A stretch of 64,000 bases of DNA from Salinispora tropica CNB-440 (GCF_000016425.1 NC_009380.1:4592144-4656143); one strand, 5' to 3'; positions 32,075 to 40,738 are shown, counted from the stretch's first letter. Numbers and translations: made by a program. Notes: generated from the sequence alone by a model not told the origin.

Positions 32075-33346
32075 TCACACAGCTGGCGCCGCCTTCGTCA
32101 TCGCGTTGATGACCCGGTCCATCGCATCCCCGTCGCGCGGGTCGGTCAGGTTGGCCAGCAACTTGAGCACGAAGCGCATCAGCATCGGGTGTGGCAGGCC
32201 GTACTTCGTGGCGGCGCGCATGATCTCGGGACGACCGATCAGCTTGACGAAGATCCCGCCGAGCCGGTAGTAGCCGCCGAACCGGTCCTTCAGCTCCGCC
32301 GGGTACGCCATCAACGCGCGCTCCCGCTCGACGCCGGCCGGGCGGGCGAGCGCCTGCACCGCGACCTCCGCGGCCAGCTCCCCCGACTCCATCGCGTACG
32401 CGATGCCCTCGCCGTTGAACGGGTTGACCATGCCGCCGGAGTCACCGACGAGCAGCGTTCCGCGGGAGTAGTGCGGCACCCGGTTGAAGCCCATCGGCAG
32501 CGCCGCGCCGAGGATCGGCCCCTCGGCGTTGGCCTCGTCGGCGATCCCCCACTCCTCGGGGGTGTTGGCGAGCCAGTCGGTGAGCAGCCGCCGGTAGTTC
32601 GTCTTACCGAAGGCGGATGAGGAGTTCAATACACCGAGCCCGACGTTCACCCGGCCGTCGCCCAGCCCGAAGATCCAGCCGTAGCCGGGCAGAAGCGCGT
32701 CGCTGCCCTTGCGGCGCAGCTCCAGCCAGGACTCGAGGTAGTTGTCGTCCTGCTTCACCGGGCAGTGGTAGTACCGCCGGACAGCCACCCCGAGCGGTCG
32801 GTCATCCCGCTTGGCCAGCCCGAGGGCGAGCGGGAAGCGGCCGGAGACGCCGTCCGCGGCGACGACCAGGGGAGCCCGGAAGGTGGCTGGTTCCCGCTCC
32901 GGGCCGACCTCCGCCTCAACCCCGACCACCCGTCCGGCCCGGTCGAACATCGGGGCGGTGACGTCAACCCCGGTGCGCAGCTCGGCACCGGCGACGACGG
33001 CGCGCTGGGCGAGCAGTTCGTCGAAGTCCAGCCGGGGACGCACCAGGCCGTAGTTGGGAAAGCTGGCCAGGTCGGGCCAGTCCAGTTCGAGTCGGAGGCC
33101 ACCGCCGACGACCCGCAGGCCGCGGTTGCGCACCCAGCCCGCCTCGGTCGACGTGTCCACACCCATCCGCACCAGCTGGCGCACTGCGCGCGGGGTCAAC
33201 CCGTCGCCGCAGACCTTCTCCCGCGGAAACTCGGTCTTCTCCAGTAGCAGCACTCGGACGCCATGCCGGGCCAGGTGGTATGCGGTCGCCGAACCACCTG
33301 GGCCTGCGCCCACGACGATCACGTCGGCGTCGTTCTCCGTGGTCAT
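32075..33346 (-). CDS. menJ: Geranylgeranyl reductase family FAD enzyme, menaquinone reductase MenJ-like
   Basis: This FAD-dependent reductase saturates isoprene units, probably in the menaquinone side chain as shown for mycobacterial MenJ. The 423-residue protein starts with the dinucleotide fold VIVVGAGPGGSATAYHLA, continues with KVCGDGLTPRAV and GWIFGLGDGRVNVGLGV, and has the GDSGGMVNPFNGEGIAYAME FAD motif (in parts). Location between menG and nuo supports the quinone role. ATG at 33346 has GGGGAGG 5 nt upstream. Regulatory candidates in the 252-nt gap upstream are listed separately. Confidence 0.88.
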   Translation of the reverse strand: MTTENDADVIVVGAGPGGSATAYHLARHGVRVLLLEKTEFPREKVCGDGLTPRAVRQLVRMGVDTSTEAGWVRNRGLRVVGGGLRLELDWPDLASFPNYGLVRPRLDFDELLAQRAVVAGAELRTGVDVTAPMFDRAGRVVGVEAEVGPEREPATFRAPLVVAADGVSGRFPLALGLAKRDDRPLGVAVRRYYHCPVKQDDNYLESWLELRRKGSDALLPGYGWIFGLGDGRVNVGLGVLNSSSAFGKTNYRRLLTDWLANTPEEWGIADEANAEGPILGAALPMGFNRVPHYSRGTLLVGDSGGMVNPFNGEGIAYAMESGELAAEVAVQALARPAGVERERALMAYPAELKDRFGGYYRLGGIFVKLIGRPEIMRAATKYGLPHPMLMRFVLKLLANLTDPRDGDAMDRVINAMTKAAPAV

Positions 33347-33368
33347 CCGCACCTCCCCTCCCGCACGC

Positions 33369-33386
33369 TCGTGAAAACGTTCACAA
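33369..33386. promoter_or_regulatory. Rex/Crp-like operator upstream of menJ
   Basis: Minus strand TTGTGAACGTTTTCACGA matches the Rex operator TTGTGAA-N4-TTCACAA at 13 of 14 defined positions and fits TGTGA-N6-TCACA equally. The A....T inside the spacer favours Rex. It is just downstream of the predicted transcription start, 22-40 nt from the menJ ATG. Confidence 0.6.
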
Positions 33387-33400
33387 GCCAGACGGTATGG

Positions 33401-33406
33401 AGTCTA
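33401..33406 (-). promoter_or_regulatory. -10 (TAGACT) of menJ
   Basis: TAGACT on the minus strand predicts a start near 33395. TACCGT at 33397-33392 is an alternative. Confidence 0.45.
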
Positions 33407-33431
33407 TGACCGGCCGGGCGGCGACTACATA

Positions 33432-33445
33432 TTAGGGGAACCTAA
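33432..33445. promoter_or_regulatory. Iron-box-like palindrome upstream of menJ
   Basis: TTAGGGGAACCTAA is an inverted repeat of TTAGG. On the minus strand TTAGGTTCCCCTAA keeps the left half of the DtxR/IdeR/DmdR iron box but not all of the right half. It lies near -37 to -50 from the predicted start. Confidence 0.4.
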
Positions 33446-33598
33446 CTTGCGGAAGACGCGCCGGTCAGTGGCGGCAGGGGCGACGTGCAGGCCCGCTTCG
33501 GCACGAATCGCCAGCTACTCGCCGCTCGACGCCCCACCGACCGCTCGGTCCACCCGGAACCGATGCCCCGTCCCGGTCAGCGGGCACGGGCGCGGCGG

Positions 33599-34306
33599 TC
33601 ACGGCCGGAGGGCACGGTGCAGCGCGACGATGCCGCCGGTCAGGTTGCGCCAGGCCACCCGCCGCCAGCCCGCCGACCCGATCCGCTCCGCCAGCGCCGC
33701 CTGATCCGGCCACGCACGGATCGACTCCGCCAGGTAGACGTACGCCTCCGGGCTGCTCGCCACCGACCGCGCCACCGCCGGCAACGACCGCATCAGATAC
33801 GACAGGTAGATCGTGCGGAAAGCGGGGTTGACCGGGGTGCTGAACTCACAGACCACCAGCCGGCCGCCGGGCTTCGTGACCCGGGCCAGCTCGCGTAGTG
33901 CCGCATCCGTGTCGTGCACGTTGCGCAGCGCGAAGGAGATTGTCACCGCGTCGAAGCTGGCATCGGCGAAGGGCAGCCGCAGCGCGTCCCCGGCCAGCAG
34001 CGGCACCTCCGGGCGGGTCCGCCGGCCCGCGGCCAACATGCCCAGGGAGAGGTCGGCACCGACCGCGTACACCCCCGAGCGGGCGAGTTCCCCGGTCGAG
34101 ACACCGGTGCCGGCACCGACGTCCAACACCCGCTCGCCGGGCCGCAGGTCCAGCGCGGCCCGGGTCGCCCGCCGCCAGAACCGGTCCTGCCCGAAGGAGA
34201 GAACGGTATTCGCCAGGTCATAGCGGGCGGCCACGCCGTCGAACATCGCGGCGACCTCGTGCGGCTGCTTGTCCAGGCTGGCGCGCTGGCCCTGAGACGT
34301 ACTCAC
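33599..34306 (-). CDS. menG: Demethylmenaquinone C-methyltransferase (UbiE/MenG)
   Basis: This SAM-dependent enzyme performs the last methylation of menaquinone. The 235 residues show FDGVAARYDLANTVLSFGQD at the N-terminus, SAM motif VLDVGAGTGVSTGELA, DAVTISFALRNVHD and KPGGRLVVCEFSTP, all typical of UbiE/MenG. The frame stays open upstream to 34438 but has no family sequence there; GTG at 34306 (VSTSQGQRAS) is the likely start, although its GGAGG is very close. It lies 76 nt after mqnC on the same strand, so the two may be co-transcribed. Confidence 0.92.
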   Translation of the reverse strand: MSTSQGQRASLDKQPHEVAAMFDGVAARYDLANTVLSFGQDRFWRRATRAALDLRPGERVLDVGAGTGVSTGELARSGVYAVGADLSLGMLAAGRRTRPEVPLLAGDALRLPFADASFDAVTISFALRNVHDTDAALRELARVTKPGGRLVVCEFSTPVNPAFRTIYLSYLMRSLPAVARSVASSPEAYVYLAESIRAWPDQAALAERIGSAGWRRVAWRNLTGGIVALHRALRP

Positions 34307-34382
34307 CCCTCCACTGTGCCAGCCGTCGCACCTCCCGCCGGGAGGGCCCCCTACCACGGGTGTGGGAGACGCCGACCCGGCC

Positions 34383-35573
34383 TCAGCCGGCGTCGACCAG
34401 TGGCAGCGTCTTCCCGGCGCCACCGCCTGGCAGGGCAATCGACGAGAAGTGCGACACCACCCGGTCGTCCCGCGGGTCGTCCGCGGGAGTGTGGTGCACA
34501 GCGAGCCGGCGGTAGTGGGTGTCCCGCTGGGCGGGGGTCCGGTCCGCCGAGCGGATCATTCCGATCAGGTCGTGCAGGTTCGAACGGTGCCTCGCGCCCG
34601 CCGAGGAGATGACGTTCTCCTCCAGCATGATCGAGCCCAGATCGTCAACCCCCATGTGCAGCGCGAGCTGGCCGACATCCTTGCCGGTGGTGAGCCACGA
34701 CGCCTGGAGGTGCGGCACCGTCTCGAAGAAGAGCCGGGACACCGCCACCAACCGCAGGTACTCCAGGGTGGTGGCCTGGGTCCGGCCCTTGAGGTGGTTG
34801 TTCTCCGGCTGGTAGGTCCACGGGATGAACGCCCGGAAGCCCCGCGTCCGGTCCTGCACGTCGCGGATCATCCGGAGGTGCTCGATCCGCTCAGCGGCGG
34901 TCTCACCGGTTCCCATCATCATCGTCGCGGTCGACTCGACGCCCTGCTGGTGGGCGAGCTCCATCACCTCGAGCCAGCGCTCCCCGGACTCCTTCAGCGG
35001 CGCGATCGCCTTCCGCGGCCGGGCGGGCAGCATCTCGGCGCCGGCGCCCGCGATCGAGTCCAGGCCAGCCGCCTTGATGCGGGTGATGGCCTCGGTCAGA
35101 CCCACGCCGGACACCTTCGCCATGTGCAGGATCTCGCTCGGGCCGATCGAGTGGATGGCGAGCTGCGGGTACGCCCGCTTCACCGAGGAGAAGAGCTCCT
35201 CGTAGTACTCCACCCCGTAGTCGGGATGGTGCCCACCCTGCAACATCACCTGGGTGGCACCCAGCTCAACCGCCTCGCCGCAACGGCGCAGGATCTCCTC
35301 GGTCGGGTGGGTCCAGCCCTCCCGGTGCTTGGGCGCACGGTAGAAGGCGCAGAACCGGCACGCCGTCACGCAGACGTTCGTGTAGTTGATGTTGCGGTCG
35401 ATCAGGTACGTGACGATGTTGTCCGGGTACCACCGCCGCCGTACCGCGTCGGCCGCCTCACCCAGCGCGTGAAAGGGCGCTTCGGTGTAGAGCAGCAGGG
35501 CCTCGTCGGGCGTGATCCGCCCACCGTCCGCGCCGCGTTGCAGGATGTCGTTGATCTCCCGGCTCACCGTCAC
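34383..35573 (-). CDS. mqnC: Cyclic dehypoxanthinyl futalosine synthase (radical SAM)
   Basis: MqnC cyclises dehypoxanthine futalosine by radical chemistry in the futalosine menaquinone pathway. The 396-residue protein has the radical SAM cluster motif CVTACRFC, followed by MLQGGHHPDYGVEYYEEL and GAGAEMLPARPR, and a C-terminal region (GVDDLGSIMLEENVISSAGA) shared with CofH/MqnE relatives. The closest alternatives are MqnE and CofG/H; a separate MqnE lies at 52.0-53.2 kb, which supports MqnC. The GTG start follows TAGGCT by 7 nt (leaderless). Confidence 0.92.
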   Translation of the reverse strand: MTVSREINDILQRGADGGRITPDEALLLYTEAPFHALGEAADAVRRRWYPDNIVTYLIDRNINYTNVCVTACRFCAFYRAPKHREGWTHPTEEILRRCGEAVELGATQVMLQGGHHPDYGVEYYEELFSSVKRAYPQLAIHSIGPSEILHMAKVSGVGLTEAITRIKAAGLDSIAGAGAEMLPARPRKAIAPLKESGERWLEVMELAHQQGVESTATMMMGTGETAAERIEHLRMIRDVQDRTRGFRAFIPWTYQPENNHLKGRTQATTLEYLRLVAVSRLFFETVPHLQASWLTTGKDVGQLALHMGVDDLGSIMLEENVISSAGARHRSNLHDLIGMIRSADRTPAQRDTHYRRLAVHHTPADDPRDDRVVSHFSSIALPGGGAGKTLPLVDAG

Positions 35574-35580
35574 GCTCCCG

Positions 35581-35586
35581 AGCCTA
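35581..35586 (-). promoter_or_regulatory. Leaderless promoter -10 (TAGGCT) of mqnC
   Basis: TAGGCT on the minus strand is 7 nt from the GTG start, with no Shine-Dalgarno in between. Confidence 0.6.
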
Positions 35587-35699
35587 CGTCGCGCCGACCC
35601 GACCGGTGACGAGCGGCCACCGGCGGTGTGAGCTCGCCGGCCGCCGACCCGCCGCCCCACGGGTGGCCGAACGTCCGCGCCCGGCCCCGTCCCGTGGAC

Positions 35700-36809
35700 T
35701 CAGGCATCGTAGTCAACCGTGAGCCGATCGGTGGTCGGGCTGGACTGGCAGGTGAGAACGTAGCCCGCAGCCAGCTCGTCCGGCTCCAGTGCGTAGTTGC
35801 GGGCCATCGTCACCTCGCCGGCGACGACCTTCGCCCGGCAGGTCGAGCAGACGCCGCCCTTGCACGCGTACGGCAGCTCCGCGCGGACCCGCAGCGCCGC
35901 GTCCAGCACCCGATCCGCCCGGTCCATGGTCACCGTTGACGAACGCCCGTCCAGAACGATCGTGACCTCGGTACCCGCCTCCGGCTGGCGCTCGGGGCGA
36001 CGGACCGGATCCGGAGGCGCGTCCACGTGGAAGAGCTCGGCGTGCACCGCGGTCTCCGGGACACCTCGCGCGGTCAGCACCTCCCGGGCGTCGGTCACCA
36101 TCCCGTACGGGCCGCAGAGGAACCATTCCTCGATCGCCTCGCCCGGCACGATCGTGTCCAGCAGCCGGCTCAGCCGCTCGGCGTCGACGCGGCCGGAGAG
36201 CAGGGGCGACTCGCCCCGCTCGCGGGAGAGCACGTGGACCAGGTGCAGTCGCGTCGGGTACCGGTCCTTCAGGTCGGCGAGTTCCTCGGCGAACATCACG
36301 GTGTTCGCCGAGCGGTTGCCGTACACCAGGGTGAAGGTGCTGGCGGGCTCGACGGCCAGGGCAGTGGTAACCAGGGAGAGCACCGGGGTGATGCCGGAGC
36401 CGGCGGCCACCGCGCCGTAGGCGCGTACCCGGTCCGGCCGCAACGCGGTGGTGAAGTGGCCGAGCGGCGGCAGCACCTCGACGGTGTCACCGCCGCGCAG
36501 CGCCCCGCAGGCGTACGCGGAGAAGGCCCCGCCGGGGATCTCCCGGACCCCGATCCGCAGCAGGCCCCGCTGGGCCAGGTCCGCCGGCGTCGAACAGATC
36601 GAGTACGAACGCCGCACCTCCCCGTCCTGCTCCGTCGTCCGGCGCACGGTCAGGTGCTGGCCGGGGGCGAACGCGAAGATCTCGCGCAGCCTGTCCGGTA
36701 CGGCGAAGGTGACCGCCACGGCGTCGGCGGTGAGCCGGTCGACGGTGGCCACGGGCAGCGGGTGGAAGACCGGCCGGCGACGGGTCGGCCGGGTGATCGT
36801 GACAGTCAC
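35700..36809 (-). CDS. paaE: Phenylacetyl-CoA epoxidase reductase subunit
   Basis: PaaE passes electrons from NADPH to the PaaABC di-iron oxygenase that epoxidises phenylacetyl-CoA. The 369 residues comprise a ferredoxin-reductase part (RRSYSICSTP for flavin, GSGITPVLSLV for NAD(P), CGPYGMV) and a C-terminal plant-type 2Fe-2S domain (YACKGGVCSTCRAKV plus a later Cys in VLTCQS). The GTG overlaps the paaD stop (GTGA). It is the last gene of paaABCDE. Confidence 0.95.
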   Translation of the reverse strand: MTVTITRPTRRRPVFHPLPVATVDRLTADAVAVTFAVPDRLREIFAFAPGQHLTVRRTTEQDGEVRRSYSICSTPADLAQRGLLRIGVREIPGGAFSAYACGALRGGDTVEVLPPLGHFTTALRPDRVRAYGAVAAGSGITPVLSLVTTALAVEPASTFTLVYGNRSANTVMFAEELADLKDRYPTRLHLVHVLSRERGESPLLSGRVDAERLSRLLDTIVPGEAIEEWFLCGPYGMVTDAREVLTARGVPETAVHAELFHVDAPPDPVRRPERQPEAGTEVTIVLDGRSSTVTMDRADRVLDAALRVRAELPYACKGGVCSTCRAKVVAGEVTMARNYALEPDELAAGYVLTCQSSPTTDRLTVDYDA

Positions 36810-37282
36810 AGTGCCTTCAGGTGGTCGAAGGGTTCGGAACAGGATCGGCAGCGTCGTAAAGCCTTACACGCGGTCGAACCGAAGCGGCTGACCAGCTCGG
36901 TCTCCGGGGACCCACACCACGGGCAGCGGACGGTCAAGGTCAGCGGCACCGGGCCGCCGGGGCCGGCCGGGCCGGGTGGGGCGATGCCGGCACGGGCGAG
37001 CTTGGCCCGCCCCGCCTCGGTGATCCAGTCGGTGCTCCACGGCGGTGTGTAGACGGTGCGGACCTCAACCTGAGGATGACCGGCGGCGGCGAGCGCACCG
37101 CGGATGTCGGACCGGATCACATCCATCGCCGGGCAACCGGTGTAGGTGGGGGTGATGGTGACCACCACCCGACCGGTGGCCGGCTCCTCGTCGACCGACC
37201 GCAGGATGCCGAGCTCTTCGATGGTGATCACCCGGATCTCGGGGTCCACCACCGCGGCCGCCGCGGCCCGGGCGGTCGTCAC
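36806..37282 (-). CDS. paaD: Phenylacetate degradation protein PaaD
   Basis: PaaD is a small MIP18/DUF59-type iron-sulphur assembly protein needed for epoxidase function. The 158 residues contain VVDPEIRVITIEELGILR and TPTYTGCPAMDVIR (DUF59 with its Cys), and a C-terminal zinc-binding pattern CPWCGSPET plus CKALRRCRSC. The frame runs on upstream inside paaC; the GTG at 37282 overlaps the paaC stop (GTGA) and has AGGAG upstream. Confidence 0.93.
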   Translation of the reverse strand: MTTARAAAAAVVDPEIRVITIEELGILRSVDEEPATGRVVVTITPTYTGCPAMDVIRSDIRGALAAAGHPQVEVRTVYTPPWSTDWITEAGRAKLARAGIAPPGPAGPGGPVPLTLTVRCPWCGSPETELVSRFGSTACKALRRCRSCSEPFDHLKAL

Positions 37283-38082
37283 CAGGACGCTCCTGGATGC
37301 GCGCGGTGCAGCACCTGTAGCTCGGCGAGCAGGTACGACAGGTGCTCGGTGTGTACGCCGTCCCGGCCGCCGGCCGGCCTCCAGGAGGTCTCGGGCACCG
37401 TCAACGTGGCCTCGGCGAGCACACCGGAGACGACCGAGTCGAAGTCGACGCGCAGGGTGGCCGGGTCGACCGGCGTGGTCGGATCCGGGGTGAAGAGTTC
37501 GTACGTGTACGGCCAGACCTCGTCGACCGCCGCCTGCATCCGGCGATGCGACTCGTCCGTGCCGTCGCCGAGCCGCCGCACCCAGAGCGAGGCGTGATCC
37601 AGGTGGTAGGCCGACTCCTTTCGCGCCTTCGCCCCGATCGCGGCCAGCCGCTCGTCGCCGCACCCGGCCAGCGCGGTGTAGAGCGGCACCTGGTACGCCG
37701 CCAGGAAGAGCAGTTTCGCCATGGTCAGCGCGAAGTCACCGTTGGGCAGCTCGACCAGGAGGCAGTTGCGGAACTCCCGGTCGTCGCGCAGGTACGCCAA
37801 CGCGTCCTCGTCCCGCCCGGCTCCCTCCACCTCGCCCGCGTGGGTCAGCAGCAGGCGTGCCGCCCCGAGTTGATCGAGGGCGATGTTGGCCAGGGCGATG
37901 TCTTCTTCCATCTCCGGCCCGCGGGTACACCACTCGGCCAGTCGCTGGGCCGCGACGAGCGCGTCGTCGGCGAGACCCAGGACGAAGTCGAAGCGGCTGG
38001 CGACAGCCCCCGGCGCGGTCTGCTCGGCCCCCGGCGCGGTCTGCATCGTCCCCGGTTCGATCTGTTCGGCATGTGTGGTCAC
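37279..38082 (-). CDS. paaC: Phenylacetyl-CoA epoxidase structural subunit
   Basis: PaaC is the ferritin-like partner of PaaA and helps bind substrate; it lacks a complete di-iron site. The 267 residues show DDALVAAQRLAEWCTRGP, EEDIALANIALDQLGAARLL and KESAYHLDHASLWVRRLGDG. The first about 30 residues (repeated Gln-Thr/Ala-Pro-Gly) are a low-complexity extension. The GTG start overlaps the paaB stop. Confidence 0.95.
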   Translation of the reverse strand: MTTHAEQIEPGTMQTAPGAEQTAPGAVASRFDFVLGLADDALVAAQRLAEWCTRGPEMEEDIALANIALDQLGAARLLLTHAGEVEGAGRDEDALAYLRDDREFRNCLLVELPNGDFALTMAKLLFLAAYQVPLYTALAGCGDERLAAIGAKARKESAYHLDHASLWVRRLGDGTDESHRRMQAAVDEVWPYTYELFTPDPTTPVDPATLRVDFDSVVSGVLAEATLTVPETSWRPAGGRDGVHTEHLSYLLAELQVLHRAHPGASW

Positions 38083-38399
38083 AGGTGAGCAGCCCCCTCC
38101 GGCACCTCGTAGAAGGTCGGGTGCCGGTAGACCTTGTCGGCCGCCGGGTCGAAGAAGGCGTCCTTCTCGTCCGGGCTCGACGCGGTGATGGCGGCGGCCG
38201 GCAGCACCCAGATCGACACCCCCTCCTGTCTCCGGGTGTAGAGGTCCCGGGCGTTGTGCAGGGCCAGCTCGGCGTCGGCCGCGTGCAGGCTGCCGACGTG
38301 GGTGTGCGCCAGACCTCGCCGGGCCCGGACGAAGACCTCCCAGAGCGGCGCCGGAGGAGCCCCGCCGGGCTGGCCGGTCGGCTCGCTGTACTCGCTCAC
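38079..38399 (-). CDS. paaB: Phenylacetyl-CoA epoxidase subunit B
   Basis: A 106-residue bridging subunit of the epoxidase complex. Core motifs are WEVFVRARRGLAHTHVGSLH, ALHNARDLYTRRQEGVSIWV and DPAADKVYRHPTFYEVPEGA. The GTG start overlaps the paaA stop (GTGA), so all five paa genes overlap. Confidence 0.95.
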   Translation of the reverse strand: MSEYSEPTGQPGGAPPAPLWEVFVRARRGLAHTHVGSLHAADAELALHNARDLYTRRQEGVSIWVLPAAAITASSPDEKDAFFDPAADKVYRHPTFYEVPEGAAHL

Positions 38400-39457
38400 G
38401 TCGACACCTTTTCCTTCTTGTTCGCCTGCTCCTTCTTCGCCGCGTACGCGGCGGCGGCTGCCCGAACCCAGGCGCCCTCCCGGTGCGCCCGACGGCGGTG
38501 CTCCATCCGCTGCCGGTTACACGGACCCGCCCCCTTGATCACCCGCATCAACTCCGCATAGTCGGGCTGGGTGAAGTCGTAGGCACCGCGCTCGTCGTTC
38601 CAGGCCAGCCCCGGGTCGGGGACAGTGAGACCGAGCACCTCGGCCTGGCCCACGCACATGTCCACGAACCGCTGGCGCAGCTCGTCGTTGGAGAAGCGCT
38701 TGATTTTCCAGGCCATCGACTGGGCGGAGTGGGTGGAGTCGGTGTCCGGCGGGCCGAACATCGCCAGCGACGGGTACCACCAGCGGTTCACCGAGTCCTG
38801 AGCCATCTCCCGCTGGGCCGGGGTGCCGTGGGCGAGGGTGTGGAGGATCTCGTACCCCTGCCGCTGGTGGAACGACTCCTCCTTGCAGATCCGGATCATC
38901 GCCCGCGCGTACGGCCCGTACGAGCAGCGGCACAGGGGCACCTGGTTGACGATCGCCGCGCCGTCCACCAGCCATCCGATCGTGCCCATGTCGGCCCAGG
39001 TGAGGGTCGGGTAGTTGAAGATCGAACTGTACTTCTGCCGGCCGGCCAGCAGCAGGTCGACCAGCTCGTCCCGGCTGACCCCGAGGGTCTCCGCGGCGGC
39101 GTAGAGGTAGAGGCCGTGGCCGGCCTCGTCCTGCACCTTGGCGAGCAGGATCGCCTTGCGCTTGAGGGAGGGGGCGCGGGTAATCCAGTTGCCCTCTGGC
39201 TGCATCCCGATGATCTCGGAATGGGCATGCTGGGCGATCTGCCGGATCAGTGTCGCGCGGTACGCCTCCGGCATCCAGTCCCGCGGTTCGACCTTCTGGT
39301 CGGCGGCGATGACCTCGGCGAAGTAGGCGGTCGGATCCGCGGCGGCGGCACCGTGCCGCCCACGCTGGGCCGCCTCCCGCAACGCTGTCTCGGCCGCCTC
39401 GACCTCGCCCAGAAGGCCGCCGGAGGTGTCGTCGGCGGGGAAGTCATTCCCATACAT
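38396..39457 (-). CDS. paaA: Phenylacetyl-CoA epoxidase catalytic subunit
   Basis: PaaA holds the di-iron centre that forms ring-1,2-epoxyphenylacetyl-CoA. The 353-residue protein has HSEIIGMQPEGNWITRAP and KVQDEAGHGLYLYAAAE (first ligands), and KEESFHQRQGYEIL (second ligand set). A basic Ala/Lys-rich tail ends the protein. ATG at 39457 is chosen; the frame extends upstream but runs through the candidate operator. The paaI, paaK and paaG-type genes of the pathway are not in the window. Confidence 0.95.
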   Translation of the reverse strand: MYGNDFPADDTSGGLLGEVEAAETALREAAQRGRHGAAAADPTAYFAEVIAADQKVEPRDWMPEAYRATLIRQIAQHAHSEIIGMQPEGNWITRAPSLKRKAILLAKVQDEAGHGLYLYAAAETLGVSRDELVDLLLAGRQKYSSIFNYPTLTWADMGTIGWLVDGAAIVNQVPLCRCSYGPYARAMIRICKEESFHQRQGYEILHTLAHGTPAQREMAQDSVNRWWYPSLAMFGPPDTDSTHSAQSMAWKIKRFSNDELRQRFVDMCVGQAEVLGLTVPDPGLAWNDERGAYDFTQPDYAELMRVIKGAGPCNRQRMEHRRRAHREGAWVRAAAAAYAAKKEQANKKEKVST

Positions 39458-39802
39458 GCCCCAAGTGTTACAGCTCGGCACGTCAATCTCTAGGGGGTGT
39501 AACAGCTTCCGACCGCGAGAAGCCCCGAACACACCAGACAGCTACTATGAGCTGAGTCACAAATCACCCCGGTGAACCAGGGCAGAAAGTACGCACCATC
39601 TGCAACGCCCGCCTTTTATGACACACCTGCGCCGCGAACGAGTCTCGGCGCGGCGCGGATCCAGACGTAGACTTCCCCGCGGTCACACCGACCTGCTGCC
39701 GGCGATCGTTTACGTAGCCGAGGCCCCCGCCTCAGTTACGCCGATCCCTCCCCGGCCCTGCGAGCCGGCCCCCTGACCCCGACATCTGGAGTTCACCCAG
39801 TT
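39458..39802. other. Divergent intergenic region between paaA and the serine hydrolase pair
   Basis: No gene is seen. The left end has the operator pair for paa; TAGACT at 39668-39673 is a possible -10 for the rightward hydrolase genes, giving a leader of about 120 nt. Confidence 0.45.
39465..39507. promoter_or_regulatory. Candidate paa operator pair
   Basis: Two near-identical 11-mers, GTGTTACAGCT (39465-39475) and GTGTAACAGCT (39497-39507), each contain the palindrome TGT(T/A)ACA. Their spacing is 32 bp, three helical turns, just upstream of the paaA ATG. A regulator such as a TetR- or GntR-type PaaR could bind; no regulator gene is adjacent. Confidence 0.5.
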
Positions 39803-40738
39803 ATGCGTCCCCGGTTGCTAGCCGTCATAGCGGTCGTCCTCGGAATTGCTTTGATCATTCCCGCTGCGTACGCCCGTCTCGACGACGGCGGCACCGACAC
39901 CGAGGCGAGCGTCCCCACGCCCGTCCCCGCCCCACCCCCACCGCCGACCCTGGCCGACGCGCCGGTGTCCGTACCCTTCAAGGGCGAGTTCTTCTCCTGG
40001 GCGCTGATGGACCGCCAGATCGACACGATCTCCGGTGCGGAGAACCTCACCGACACCAGCTCCACCGAGTCGATGATCAAAGTGTGGTTCGCCGCCGACT
40101 ACCTGAACCGACTCGGTGACGAGGCGCTCTCGACGACGATGCGCGACACCATCACCACGGCGGTCCGGGACAGCGACGACGACGCGGCGAACCAGCTCTA
40201 CTCAGCAGTCGGCAGGTCGGCCACCATCGACCGGATGATCAGCACCTGCGGCCTCACCGACACCAAGCCCGGCACCGTGCCGGGCTACGTCGGGTGGTGG
40301 AGCTTCACCCAGATGTCCCCGCGGGACGCGGTGCGGCTCGGCGACTGCATCGCCGACGGCACGGCCGCCGGGCCGACGTGGACCGAGTTCCTGCTGGACG
40401 AGATGAGCCAGGTTCGCGGCACGACCGCCCCCGACGACCAGAAGGCCCGCTCCGGTGGCGGCCGATGGGGGATCATCGACGGCCTTCCGGAGTCGATCAC
40501 GAGCCAGGGCCCGATCAGCATGAAGAACGGGTGGACGGCGCTGAACTACGACGGCAACTGGCACGTCAACTGTCTCGCGGTCAACGACCAGTGGAGTCTC
40601 GCCGTGATGATGCGGTACCCGCAGCAGAGCGGGCTCGACTACGGCGCCCAGACCTGCGCGAGCGTCACCACCCAGCTCGTCACCCCGCAGCCCGGCGCCG
40701 CCCTGAAGGTGCCGCAGCAGCCGACCGGAAGCCTCTGA
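39803..40738 (+). CDS. Secreted beta-lactamase-fold serine hydrolase, copy 1
   Basis: The 311-residue protein has an N-terminal signal/anchor (LLAVIAVVLGIALIIPAAYA) then a Pro-rich spacer. The penicillin-binding/class A beta-lactamase motifs are present in altered form: SMIK (nucleophile Ser and Lys), SDD in place of SDN, and KNG in place of KTG (SMKNGW). Cys pairs (ISTCGLTD, NCLAVN, QTCASV) may form disulphides. It probably acts on the outside of the membrane on peptidoglycan peptides or a beta-lactam-like substrate, but could be a non-hydrolytic homologue. It overlaps the next gene by one base (TGATG). Confidence 0.75.
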   Translation: MRPRLLAVIAVVLGIALIIPAAYARLDDGGTDTEASVPTPVPAPPPPPTLADAPVSVPFKGEFFSWALMDRQIDTISGAENLTDTSSTESMIKVWFAADYLNRLGDEALSTTMRDTITTAVRDSDDDAANQLYSAVGRSATIDRMISTCGLTDTKPGTVPGYVGWWSFTQMSPRDAVRLGDCIADGTAAGPTWTEFLLDEMSQVRGTTAPDDQKARSGGGRWGIIDGLPESITSQGPISMKNGWTALNYDGNWHVNCLAVNDQWSLAVMMRYPQQSGLDYGAQTCASVTTQLVTPQPGAALKVPQQPTGSL

